A DNA stretch of 64,000 nt from assembly GCF_001953635.1 (NCBI RefSeq), contig NZ_MEJH01000003.1, forward strand, positions 387,197-451,196, written 5' to 3'. This document shows, piece by piece, positions 48,380-56,688 of this stretch. The translations under genes were made by a program, and so were the position numbers. The number at the start of each line of letters is the position of its first letter. Position 1 is the first letter of the stretch. Under the pieces are notes generated by a model, which had not been told where the DNA came from, ran no database searches, and worked only from the letters and a program-made list of their open reading frames with translations. Origin of the DNA: Alteromonas abrolhosensis (GTDB lineage Bacteria; Pseudomonadota; Gammaproteobacteria; Enterobacterales; Alteromonadaceae).

Positions 48380-48910
48380 TTAAGGCGTTGCTTTTCGAGC
48401 CAGGATAATAGCTCTAGCCAACCGACGATAGTCTGCTTCACAGCACTCGCCTTTTAAGATCCAAGTTAAATGGCTATGGTCTTTTTCAAACCATTTGCGT
48501 TTTTGGCGCAGCACGTTAATACACAACCCCCAAGTAAAGAGCTGGGAAGAATGATGAATTTTCATCGATGTACCGTCGGCCTGAGCACTGGCTAACAGGC
48601 TTCGGCTCGGCGTCTGCGATGAAAGATTGCTGTCACCAACGACACGAATAATACCATCGTGGGTCAAAGAGAGAGCATATTGAATAGCAGAAATATTGTT
48701 ACTAAACGCGTCATAGATACGCCAGCCAATCATTAATGTTGTTACCACAGTAACCACGGACAACACTATTGAGAAGCTCAGCCAAGACCAGACATATTGA
48801 GGAAGGCTACTTAAAGCCACTACAAAGCAAATAGCGACGCACACTTCCCCTAGTAACGTTCTAAATCTATTGTGAGTTAAACAAACTCTATACTTTGACA
48901 CGATTAACAA
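48380..48910 (-). CDS. ygfX: YgfX family membrane protein
   Basis: A 176-residue protein with two N-terminal transmembrane segments (about 20-38 and 42-64) and a cytoplasmic tail ending in DYRRLARAIILARK. Position and length match E. coli YgfX (CptA), encoded next to sdhE. YgfX was first described as a toxin that affects cell shape and later tied to SdhE function. Its start overlaps sdhE by 23 bases, so the two are coupled. No catalytic motif is visible, and similarity to YgfX is judged by context and topology. Confidence 0.75.
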   Translation of the reverse strand: MLIVSKYRVCLTHNRFRTLLGEVCVAICFVVALSSLPQYVWSWLSFSIVLSVVTVVTTLMIGWRIYDAFSNNISAIQYALSLTHDGIIRVVGDSNLSSQTPSRSLLASAQADGTSMKIHHSSQLFTWGLCINVLRQKRKWFEKDHSHLTWILKGECCEADYRRLARAIILARKATP

Positions 48911-49139
48911 TAGTCGCCACCATGGCGGCTAGTTCTGGGTCATCACACTTTTGATGCCCCATGATCCATGCAAACAAATCGGGATCATCACTGGTAAGTA
49001 AGCGTTCGAATGTTTCTTGATCCTCATAACTCAATGAATCAAAAGCTTCTTCCACAAAAGGAAGCAAAAGTACGTCTAACTCCAGCATGCCTCTGCGGCA
49101 CGCCCACTTTAATCGGGCTAATCTTTTTGGTTCAAACAT
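48888..49139 (-). CDS. sdhE: FAD assembly factor SdhE
   Basis: SdhE helps insert FAD covalently into SdhA and FrdA. The 83-residue helical protein carries the key surface motif RRGMLELD, then FEERL-like FERLLTSDDPDLFAWIMG, exactly as in the family. It was named CptB when paired with ygfX. It is first in the leftward set sdhE-ygfX-maoC-like, divergent to ygfZ, the usual neighbourhood in Enterobacterales too. Confidence 0.95.
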   Translation of the reverse strand: MFEPKRLARLKWACRRGMLELDVLLLPFVEEAFDSLSYEDQETFERLLTSDDPDLFAWIMGHQKCDDPELAAMVATIVNRVKV

Positions 49140-49231
49140 ATGTCTTTAATACCGTTTTTTATTCGCCATCAATAATACCATGCCCTACCCGTGAGGATCA
49201 CTGCTCTTTTGGTCGGATAGGCAAACTAAAT

Positions 49232-49259
49232 CACACTTAATCTTTTCGCATTGAGTGTG
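49232..49259. repeat. Inverted repeat between sdhE and ygfZ
   Basis: CACACTTAAT (49232-49241) and ATTGAGTGTG (49250-49259) pair over 10 bases with one mismatch and an eight-base gap, in the divergent promoter region of sdhE and ygfZ. It may be an operator or a leader hairpin. Confidence 0.4.
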
Positions 49260-49326
49260 TTGCCCTTGAATATTGATGGTTTTACCATACGTTGAGTAAA
49301 TACAGCGAATTTTACACGTGGTGAAT

Positions 49327-50373
49327 ATGACTTCTATCGCATCATTACAAAACCTTCCGAAAGAGTTTATGGTTAAACTTCCAAATACCATGATCATTTC
49401 TTTAGAAGGCGAGCAAGCCGACAGTTACTTACAAGGACAGATAACCGTTAACATCAACAAACTTGATGAAAAGACGGCCAGGCATTTTGCTCACTGTGAT
49501 AACAAAGGTAAAACTTGGGCAACGGGATATGTGACTCGTCATATGAGTAAGCTATTGTTGGTGACCAACGATGACTCTGGCAGCCATTCATTAGCACAGC
49601 TCAATAAATATGGTGTGTTTTCAAAAGTCGATATTATTGACGATTCTCAATCATACAACGCTTACTTTATTTCACTTGAAGCTGCAAAAACTAACGAAGT
49701 TAAAACTGCTTTAAGCCAGCTTTTTCCTGGTAGTGAAATGACTAACCTGCTTGAGAGTGATTCAATTGACAATGGCTCTCTTCAAAAGGTCGAGAGTGAA
49801 TGTGGCGTTGCTTTTTATGCCAATACCACCCGCCAGGGTCTCGTTGTGCTTTTGAATGACAGCGGCTCACAACTCATAAATACGTTAATAGAAACTCAAA
49901 GCGTACCTTGTTACTCTCAGGTCGTATTCGATGCTATTCAAATTGAGAGCGTTCATGCTTCAGTACAAGGGGAAGCAGTTGCGGAATATGTACCGCAAAT
50001 GATTAACGTACAAGCCCTTAACGGTATCGACTTTGATAAAGGTTGTTACATGGGGCAAGAGGTAGTTGCACGAACTCGCTTTTTAGGAAAAAACAAACGT
50101 GCTGCCTATAGCTTTAAGCTAGAAGAAAACGTAAACATAAAACCTGGGGACACATTAGAGAAACAACTTGGCAAAAATTGGCGCATTGCGGGTAAGGTAC
50201 TCAATGTTGCGACTCTCGATAACGAAACTTGGTTTATTGCAGTTTTAAATAACGACACAACCAGCGAAGATTTACACAGACTGGCTGATAATAATGCCAT
50301 TACCTGTTACCCTAATACCTTGCCGTACAGTATTGAGCAGAAAGCTAGCAATATTGTGAAAAAACGTCGATAA
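49327..50373 (+). CDS. ygfZ: Folate-binding protein YgfZ
   Basis: YgfZ is a tetrahydrofolate-binding protein related to GcvT that supports iron-sulfur enzymes such as MiaB. The conserved motif is KGCYMGQEVVARTRFLG near residue 240, whose cysteine is essential. The N-terminal SLEGEQADSYLQGQIT matches the family. I start at the ATG at 49327 (348 residues); a GTG at 49318 is possible. It stands divergently from sdhE, as in E. coli, where both concern cofactor assembly. Confidence 0.93.
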   Translation: MTSIASLQNLPKEFMVKLPNTMIISLEGEQADSYLQGQITVNINKLDEKTARHFAHCDNKGKTWATGYVTRHMSKLLLVTNDDSGSHSLAQLNKYGVFSKVDIIDDSQSYNAYFISLEAAKTNEVKTALSQLFPGSEMTNLLESDSIDNGSLQKVESECGVAFYANTTRQGLVVLLNDSGSQLINTLIETQSVPCYSQVVFDAIQIESVHASVQGEAVAEYVPQMINVQALNGIDFDKGCYMGQEVVARTRFLGKNKRAAYSFKLEENVNIKPGDTLEKQLGKNWRIAGKVLNVATLDNETWFIAVLNNDTTSEDLHRLADNNAITCYPNTLPYSIEQKASNIVKKRR

Positions 50374-50434
50374 GCAGTTTCTACTGCATTAATTTATTGC
50401 CCTCTTACACAAAAGGGCCAAGATAGGATTTGTT

Positions 50435-50920
50435 ATGACAATTACTTCTGACAGCGTTGTAACGCTACACTACACCGTATCTACCGAAGACGGCACAACG
50501 CTAGATTCTTCAGAAGGGAAATCGCCGCTAGTTGTGTTACTAGGCCGTCGTTTTTTAATCGAAGGACTAGAAGACGCACTTATCGGTAAATCGAAGGAAG
50601 ATAGCTTCAACGTTTCTGTAAACCCTGAAAAAGCTTACGGTGAGCGTTCTGACGAACTTGTTCAAACCGTACCTCGTTCAATGTTTGACGGTATGGATGT
50701 TGAAGTGGGTATGTCTTTCCGCGCAACGACGCCACAGGGTGAACAATCGGTAATCATCATCGAAACAACTGACGAAGAAGTCGTTGTTGATGGTAACCAC
50801 CCATTAGCCGGTATTCCGCTAACTTTCGATGTAACCGTTGTTGACGTTCGCGAAGCAACAAAAGAAGAGCTAGAGCACGGTCATGCTCACGGTGCGGGCG
50901 GTTGCGGCCACGATCACTAA
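50435..50920 (+). CDS. slyD: FKBP-type peptidyl-prolyl isomerase (SlyD-like)
   Basis: A 161-residue SlyD-like isomerase and chaperone. The FKBP domain starts VVTLHYTVSTEDGTTLDSS and is interrupted by the insert-in-flap region (EKAYGERSDELVQTVPR...GNHPLAGIPLTFDVTVV). The C-terminus is histidine- and cysteine-rich (HGHAHGAGGCGHDH), a metal-binding tail. In E. coli SlyD serves nickel insertion into hydrogenase; that role is not implied here. It is 61 bases from ygfZ and ends at a strong terminator. Confidence 0.9.
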   Translation: MTITSDSVVTLHYTVSTEDGTTLDSSEGKSPLVVLLGRRFLIEGLEDALIGKSKEDSFNVSVNPEKAYGERSDELVQTVPRSMFDGMDVEVGMSFRATTPQGEQSVIIIETTDEEVVVDGNHPLAGIPLTFDVTVVDVREATKEELEHGHAHGAGGCGHDH

Positions 50921-50965
50921 GCCTCAGGGTTGTACCCTAGGGTAACAACGTGGAATTTGTAAACT

Positions 50966-50992
50966 AAAAAGGGAGCCGGCGGCTCCCTTTTT
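50966..50992. terminator. Bidirectional terminator between slyD-like gene and glnB
   Basis: AAAAAGGGAGCC (50966-50977) and GGCTCCCTTTTT (50981-50992) pair perfectly with a three-base loop. A and T runs flank it on both sides, so it can end both convergent transcripts. Confidence 0.92.
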
Positions 50993-51020
50993 CAATTGAA
51001 ACAAGCGCGAACTGTAGCTA

Positions 51021-52198
<1,178 letters not shown>

Positions 52199-52613
52199 TA
52201 TAATATCCACGTATTTTTGAGGCGTCCTGGAACTTGATTCTACGACAATCTGACCGCAGATGTTAGTGGTATCCGCGCATCTGTTGAATTTGCAGACCTA
52301 GTATTGCCTCTCTTCGGCATTTCACGGTCAGCCATTCATTATTTTGATATGTTGAAGCTTAAGCGCAGCCATACTGTAAGTCATCACTCACAAGGCGTAT
52401 GGGCGAATATGCGATTACACGGTAAAACATACCTTTGGCAACATATTTTAGTTTACCCTAAAATGAGAAGGAGTAGCGTAAATTTGTTGCGCTGCAAGAT
52501 TACAATGGCGAAAGGCAACGCGAAACTAAGAGCGGCCTCATTATTCGCATATCTACACGTGGAAACTAACACTGTTTATGACAAGTACTAGGCGAAGATT
52601 AGGACTAACGAAA
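52199..52613. other. Intergenic region between nadE and the first FimT-like gene
   Basis: A 415-base region between divergent genes. A frame at 52304-52591 begins with TTG, resembles no known protein and lacks a ribosome site, so I do not call it. AGGA lies eight bases before the ATG at 52614. I see no convincing promoter. Confidence 0.55.
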
Positions 52614-53159
52614 ATGTCGAATCAACGAGGGCTCACCCTTCTTGAAATGCTTGTCGCTGTAGCTATTCTCGCCATTATTCTCACGACTGTAGCCCCTGGT
52701 ATACAAAGCATTTTAATAAAAAATAGAATTACTTCAGACTTGAATAATTTAAGTGCCGTTGTTCAGCGTGCGCGTTTTTCCGCCGTTGATGAGCAAACTA
52801 CGGTGTTACTTTGCCCGACTGAAAACTACACGTCTTGTGCGTCAAGTTGGCGAAATGCAAAAATGGTGTTCATAGACGCGAACGGAAATGGTAGCCGTGA
52901 TAGCAACGAACCATTAATTGTGGCTGGCGATCCATTAAATAAAGCTAACTCCATTTTTGGCATTACCGGGAGTCTTACTTTCGACGAACAAGGTGGAATC
53001 GATAAAGCCGCAACCATTACTTTATGCCCCAGCGACAATGATGCTAATTATGCTTCAGCACTTTTGTTGTCGCTTTATGGCCGAATATCAGTGGCCGTTG
53101 ACAGCGATAACAATGGTAAGAAAGAAGACCTAGAGGGCAATGAACTTACCTGCAGCTAA
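52614..53159 (+). CDS. FimT/GspH-type pseudopilin, first of the rightward set
   Basis: A 181-residue type IV pilin-like protein. The leader MSNQRG is followed by LTLLEMLVAVAILAIILTT, the class III signal with the conserved glutamate at mature position 5. The rest has the FimT/GspH core: a CPTE motif, FIDANGNGSRDSNEP and LSLYGRISVAVDSDNNGKKED. Both asparagine/aspartate-rich segments fit EF-hand-like calcium loops. I start at the ATG at 52614 (AGGA upstream) rather than 52578. It may start pilus assembly or prime a secretion machine. Confidence 0.88.
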   Translation: MSNQRGLTLLEMLVAVAILAIILTTVAPGIQSILIKNRITSDLNNLSAVVQRARFSAVDEQTTVLLCPTENYTSCASSWRNAKMVFIDANGNGSRDSNEPLIVAGDPLNKANSIFGITGSLTFDEQGGIDKAATITLCPSDNDANYASALLLSLYGRISVAVDSDNNGKKEDLEGNELTCS

Positions 53160-53214
53160 GGGTCACGCTACCGTTAATCGACTTTTCCGGTGAAAGTTTA
53201 TTTTACTGCTTTTT

Positions 53215-53607
53215 CTACCAGCACTCTGTAGGTGTCAGTGCGTACTCACTTATCTTTATAACTCTGCAACTGTCCGTTGACGGCCTAGATGTCAGTGTAG
53301 CAACAATTTCGTACATTCCAGCATCATCAATTGTTTGTGAGATAGTTATGCTTGGCAGTTCAGATTGTGGCAAAGCACTAAGCGCCAAATACTCACCTGT
53401 TTCTAACCAGTTTCTCGACTGCAATGCTTGAGTAGTGAGTAAGTAAGCTTTGGCCTTATTGAGTTCGTTTAACTGCATACTGGTAGCTAGTGACGACACG
53501 GTGGCCACACCTATTAAGCCTACAATGGCCAATACAACCATTATTTCGACCAGTGAAAAACCTTTGACTGCGGGTCTTTGTGTACACACGTGATAAATCC
53601 CCTCCAT
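53215..53607 (-). CDS. Small pilin-like protein on the opposite strand
   Basis: A 130-residue pilin-like protein with the leader ending AVKG followed by FSLVEIMVVLAIVGLIGVA, a clear class III signal. The short tail carries two cysteines (DSCRVIK and TPTECW) that can form the disulfide loop typical of minor pilins. It is encoded against the other genes of the set, convergent with 52614-53159 and divergent from 53686-54240. A GTG at 53589 with a GGAGG-like site upstream is an alternative start. I do not recognise a closer family than PilE/FimA-like. Confidence 0.8.
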   Translation of the reverse strand: MEGIYHVCTQRPAVKGFSLVEIMVVLAIVGLIGVATVSSLATSMQLNELNKAKAYLLTTQALQSRNWLETGEYLALSALPQSELPSITISQTIDDAGMYEIVATLTSRPSTDSCRVIKISEYALTPTECW

Positions 53608-53685
53608 GGTACAGCTATCTCTCCTTACAGATTTCAGTACATTGAGATTATCAATGTGAACGAGGCACGGTAACTGGACTTACGC

Positions 53686-54240
53686 ATGGCTTTTCAATCC
53701 TTTACATCAAACATCAATATAAAAACGCCAGAACGGACGCTGGCAGGTTTTACACTTTTAGAAATGCTTGTCGTTCTAGCAACGATAGGTCTACTTTCGG
53801 TAATAGCGGCGCCCTCGTTTGAATCGTGGCAGGAGCGACATGCATTTAAACATGCTGCTACAAGCTTGGCATCTCTTGCGAAGCAAGCGCGAATGAACGC
53901 GCTGGTGCACAAAAAGAATATGTTTCTAATTGCTGAGGTTGAAGATGGTAAGTGTGTATTGTTGAGCGACGATGAGGCTTGCACTTGCTCTGACCGCCAA
54001 AGTTGTACATTGAATGACGTGTCTTTCGTAGTTCCTAGCGCACGGTGGGATTTAAAAATAAGCACAACTAACAATAGGAACAAGGTTATCGCGTTTAATA
54101 AAAATGGCACGCTTAACTTTGCCAGCAGTACAACACTTACGCTTTCAAGCCAGCGTTTTAACGCAAAACTAGTTATTAATTCGCTGGGGCGGATAAAACT
54201 ATGTAGCTTACAGACCTTTTCAGGAATCGCACCATGTTAA
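53686..54240 (+). CDS. PpdA-like FimT-type pseudopilin
   Basis: A 184-residue pseudopilin. The leader runs to ERTLAG, followed by FTLLEMLVVLATIGLLSV. The C-terminus LGRIKLCSLQTF...APC resembles the end of E. coli PpdA (GRLRLC...CL). A double-cysteine segment CTCSDRQSC lies in the middle. It overlaps the next gene by seven bases. With the following three genes it repeats the order ppdA-ppdB-ygdB-ppdC known next to recC in E. coli; recC is not here. The PpdA match rests on the pattern I remember, not on a search. Confidence 0.8.
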   Translation: MAFQSFTSNINIKTPERTLAGFTLLEMLVVLATIGLLSVIAAPSFESWQERHAFKHAATSLASLAKQARMNALVHKKNMFLIAEVEDGKCVLLSDDEACTCSDRQSCTLNDVSFVVPSARWDLKISTTNNRNKVIAFNKNGTLNFASSTTLTLSSQRFNAKLVINSLGRIKLCSLQTFSGIAPC

Positions 54241-54872
54241 GACATGATAAGCAGTGTAATCTTATCAAACGCTGTTATGGATACAGCCTTACCGAACTGC
54301 TAGTGGCCTGTAGTTTAGCAAGTCTAGTAATTGCTGCGGTTGCCACCCAAGCGGCACAATCCCACATCGCACATTCATCGATTCAGCACGCCACCAGCGT
54401 AGAAGACGATATGCGAGCACTGCAAAGCACAATCACACAACACCTAAGCAAGGCAGGTTATATATACTCTAATAATACCCTGTCGCCATTTTCCACGACC
54501 ATTAGTGCAAGTGAACATTTTAAAATTACGACGGGTCACCGTGAAAGCGAGCCTGAAAATAGTTGTGTTATGTTCTCTTACGATAAGAATAGTGACGGTG
54601 TGGTGTCACTTAGTCAGGGAGAATGGTTTGGATACCGTTTAAACAATAAAGCCATCGAATACCGTGTTGCGGGGAATACATGTGATCAAAGTGGTTGGTT
54701 CGATTTAACCGATACCCAAACTACCGTTGCGACCAAGTTTAGTGTGAATCTGAAGCACGCTACTAGCTGGGGCAGTACTTACGAAATAGAAATAGCACTT
54801 CGCAGTAAGGTTGACCCCACCGTTACAAGTTCTAGAAAGTTTATTGTTGAGGCTACTAATGCATACGAATAA
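54234..54872 (+). CDS. PpdB-like (PilW-type) minor pilin
   Basis: A 212-residue minor pilin. The leader ends RCYG, followed by YSLTELLVACSLASLVIAA. The middle CVMFSYDKNSDGVVSLSQGE, then WFGYRLNNKAIEY, and the later CDQSGWFDLTD closely follow the E. coli PpdB pattern (CVIVQWDANSNG... IGFRL... SC..KGW). YDKNSDGVVS is an EF-hand-like loop. In type IV pilus systems PilW-type proteins take part in the tip complex that starts the fibre. Confidence 0.82.
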   Translation: MLRHDKQCNLIKRCYGYSLTELLVACSLASLVIAAVATQAAQSHIAHSSIQHATSVEDDMRALQSTITQHLSKAGYIYSNNTLSPFSTTISASEHFKITTGHRESEPENSCVMFSYDKNSDGVVSLSQGEWFGYRLNNKAIEYRVAGNTCDQSGWFDLTDTQTTVATKFSVNLKHATSWGSTYEIEIALRSKVDPTVTSSRKFIVEATNAYE

Positions 54873-55809
54873 GCAATGGTTTGAACAAAAGAAATTGCAA
54901 AGTAGAGACTTAGCCTACAGTGAGGGAAATAAACTTAAACTTCCCTTTCGCTCTTTTCGCCATCAGCGCGGCATGGCGGTATTAGCGATAGTCGCTATTC
55001 TGTTAAGTGTAATTACATTCACAACGATAAGTTCATCTCAACAAGTCCAACAATTTTATGCAATAGATAATAAAATGCGGAAAGCCGAACAGGCACGCGT
55101 CTTATTCAAACGACAATTAAGAGACATCGCTGAGTCCTTACGAACTAGCAGCGTTCCTCTAACTGTCGATAAGGTAGATATACCCAATGTGACTACAGCA
55201 ATTGAGGTGCTCGAATTAGAGGGTGATCAACGGCAACCGCTTCAACATTTCGAGGTTTCTATCTCTTCAGAAGAAGAAAGTACGTACTATAAGGCCAAAT
55301 TTTTGCGCTACCCGTCTTTACTTAGGCTTCCTACTCCGACTCAGCAATTTTCGTGGGACAATCAAATTACCGAGTGGCTTTTTAACCGCAATGTAAATGT
55401 CCTCAGCCGTGCGTTTTTCCCTACTAGCATTGCCAAACACGACTGCTTGAACCTAGCGCCGGCTAATATTTACTGGATAGAAGGTAACTGCCTACTAGAT
55501 AATGAAGATGTAGCTCACTCAGATGAAAGCAACCCATTATTGCTATTAATTGTTGATGGCAACCTATCGCTTAGTGCCGATACACATTTCTTTGGCCTCA
55601 TCGTCATGCTATCTACAGCAGGGAATGAACACACTTTGCATGTTGCGACAAGCGCCTCAATTAAAGGGGCCTTTGTCTCTAATCAGCGTTTGCATACAAG
55701 CGTGTACGGGTCATTGAATTCATCAACCACAGTGCTGGATACCCTACAGGCACACACCACGCTTGCTAAAATCATTCCCATTCCTGGTTCGTGGTATAGC
55801 GAAGAATAG
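54859..55809 (+). CDS. YgdB/PilX-like protein with a long C-terminal domain
   Basis: A 316-residue protein at the ygdB position. I start at the ATG at 54859 (GAGG six bases before; the stop of the previous gene overlaps by 14 bases). A PilX-like N-terminus HQRGMAVLAIVAILLSVITF lies after about 35 residues of basic leader, with no glutamate at position 5. After an extended middle, the C-terminal part (about 200-316: LLLLIVDGNLSLSADTHFFG, then GAFVSNQRLH) looks like a polymer-forming beta-helix repeat. E. coli YgdB is much shorter. The role of the extra domain is not known to me. Confidence 0.75.
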   Translation: MHTNKQWFEQKKLQSRDLAYSEGNKLKLPFRSFRHQRGMAVLAIVAILLSVITFTTISSSQQVQQFYAIDNKMRKAEQARVLFKRQLRDIAESLRTSSVPLTVDKVDIPNVTTAIEVLELEGDQRQPLQHFEVSISSEEESTYYKAKFLRYPSLLRLPTPTQQFSWDNQITEWLFNRNVNVLSRAFFPTSIAKHDCLNLAPANIYWIEGNCLLDNEDVAHSDESNPLLLLIVDGNLSLSADTHFFGLIVMLSTAGNEHTLHVATSASIKGAFVSNQRLHTSVYGSLNSSTTVLDTLQAHTTLAKIIPIPGSWYSEE

Positions 55810-55871
55810 GCTCTTGATTCGACTAGCGCTTAACTGAGTATGAAATTTAAACGTTAAAAGGATTTACAAAA

Positions 55872-56132
55872 TTGAATAAAAACACAAGCTCGGGAAGCAT
55901 TTTGATTGAGGTTTTAATAGCGCTATTTATTTTCACAAGTACCAGTACTTATCTACTTGCCTCTACGATAGATTCGGCCTTGCTGTGGCAGATGATACTT
56001 AAAACCCAATCTGAACACGATAACGCATTAAACTCTGCACGGCTTGCCTTGAATAATGATGGAGTCGATCAGAATTGGAATGATGTCGCTGTATTCGGCA
56101 TGCCTACGGTAAGGGAGCCTCCCCCCAAATAA
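55872..56132 (+). CDS. Small PilV/PpdC-like minor pilin
   Basis: An 86-residue protein with start TTG (AAAGGA 10 bases upstream). The leader MNKNTSSGS is followed by ILIEVLIALFIFTSTSTYLL, with the glutamate of a class III signal; the residue before the cut is serine rather than the usual glycine. After the stalk helix the protein ends soon, so it is about as short as E. coli PpdC (about 107) or shorter. It is the last gene of the rightward set. Confidence 0.65.
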   Translation: MNKNTSSGSILIEVLIALFIFTSTSTYLLASTIDSALLWQMILKTQSEHDNALNSARLALNNDGVDQNWNDVAVFGMPTVREPPPK

Positions 56133-56220
56133 ACCCCATCAATTCCTATATGAACAGAGAAGAGATTAACTAAACTTCGCTGAAAATCGAAGGCACGGCT
56201 CCTGTGTGCCATGAAAATTA

Positions 56221-56685
56221 CTAGCAAGACCAGCAGTATTCGTCAGCCTCAAGGGTTCCATTATTATTCTTGTCCCAGCCCTTTCTTCCATCGCTAAAAT
56301 AAAATAAAGCGCCGTCTGATGTCTGCCCTGTTCCGCTAACAGGCGTAGCTTTTAACTCATAACCTGTAGCGTTGGCCGACACAATTGAAAGCGTATATCG
56401 TTTATTCGCTAATGGTTCAGATGAGGGTGAATAAGGTGTAAAAATCGCAGGGGCACCTGTATTTGCTCCGCCACTTGCCGCACCTTCGTAACTAAAGGAG
56501 CCACTGTGGTGACGCTCCATTGCTGATGCGAAACCTAACAAGTCAGCCTGACCAGTACCGCGGTATCCATCAGCAATAACACCTTGATAGGAGGGATATG
56601 CGATAGCTGCGATTATGCCCACTATCGCAACGACTATCATTAACTCGATTAACGAAAATCCGCGTTCCGATTTCGTATGGCTCAT
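56221..56685 (-). CDS. pilE: Type IV pilin PilE (minor)
   Basis: A 154-residue pilin. The leader MSHTKSERG is followed by FSLIELMIVVAIVGIIAAIA, a classic class III signal. The GHC-like core and the disulfide end (CWSC at the C-terminus) are present, and DKNNNGTLEADE fits an EF-hand calcium loop exactly. It begins three bases after the pilY1 stop and is last in pilV-pilW-pilX-pilY1-pilE, as in other gammaproteobacteria. Confidence 0.88.
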   Translation of the reverse strand: MSHTKSERGFSLIELMIVVAIVGIIAAIAYPSYQGVIADGYRGTGQADLLGFASAMERHHSGSFSYEGAASGGANTGAPAIFTPYSPSSEPLANKRYTLSIVSANATGYELKATPVSGTGQTSDGALFYFSDGRKGWDKNNNGTLEADEYCWSC

Positions 56686-56688
56686 AAT

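Noticed and set aside
48380-49139. ygfX-sdhE as a toxin-antitoxin pair
   Set aside because: These were once named CptA/CptB, but SdhE is a conserved flavinylation factor, so calling it a toxin-antitoxin locus would mislead.
52304-52591. A 95-residue frame before the first FimT-like gene
   Set aside because: TTG start, no ribosome site, composition unlike a real protein, and overlap with the leader of the next gene.
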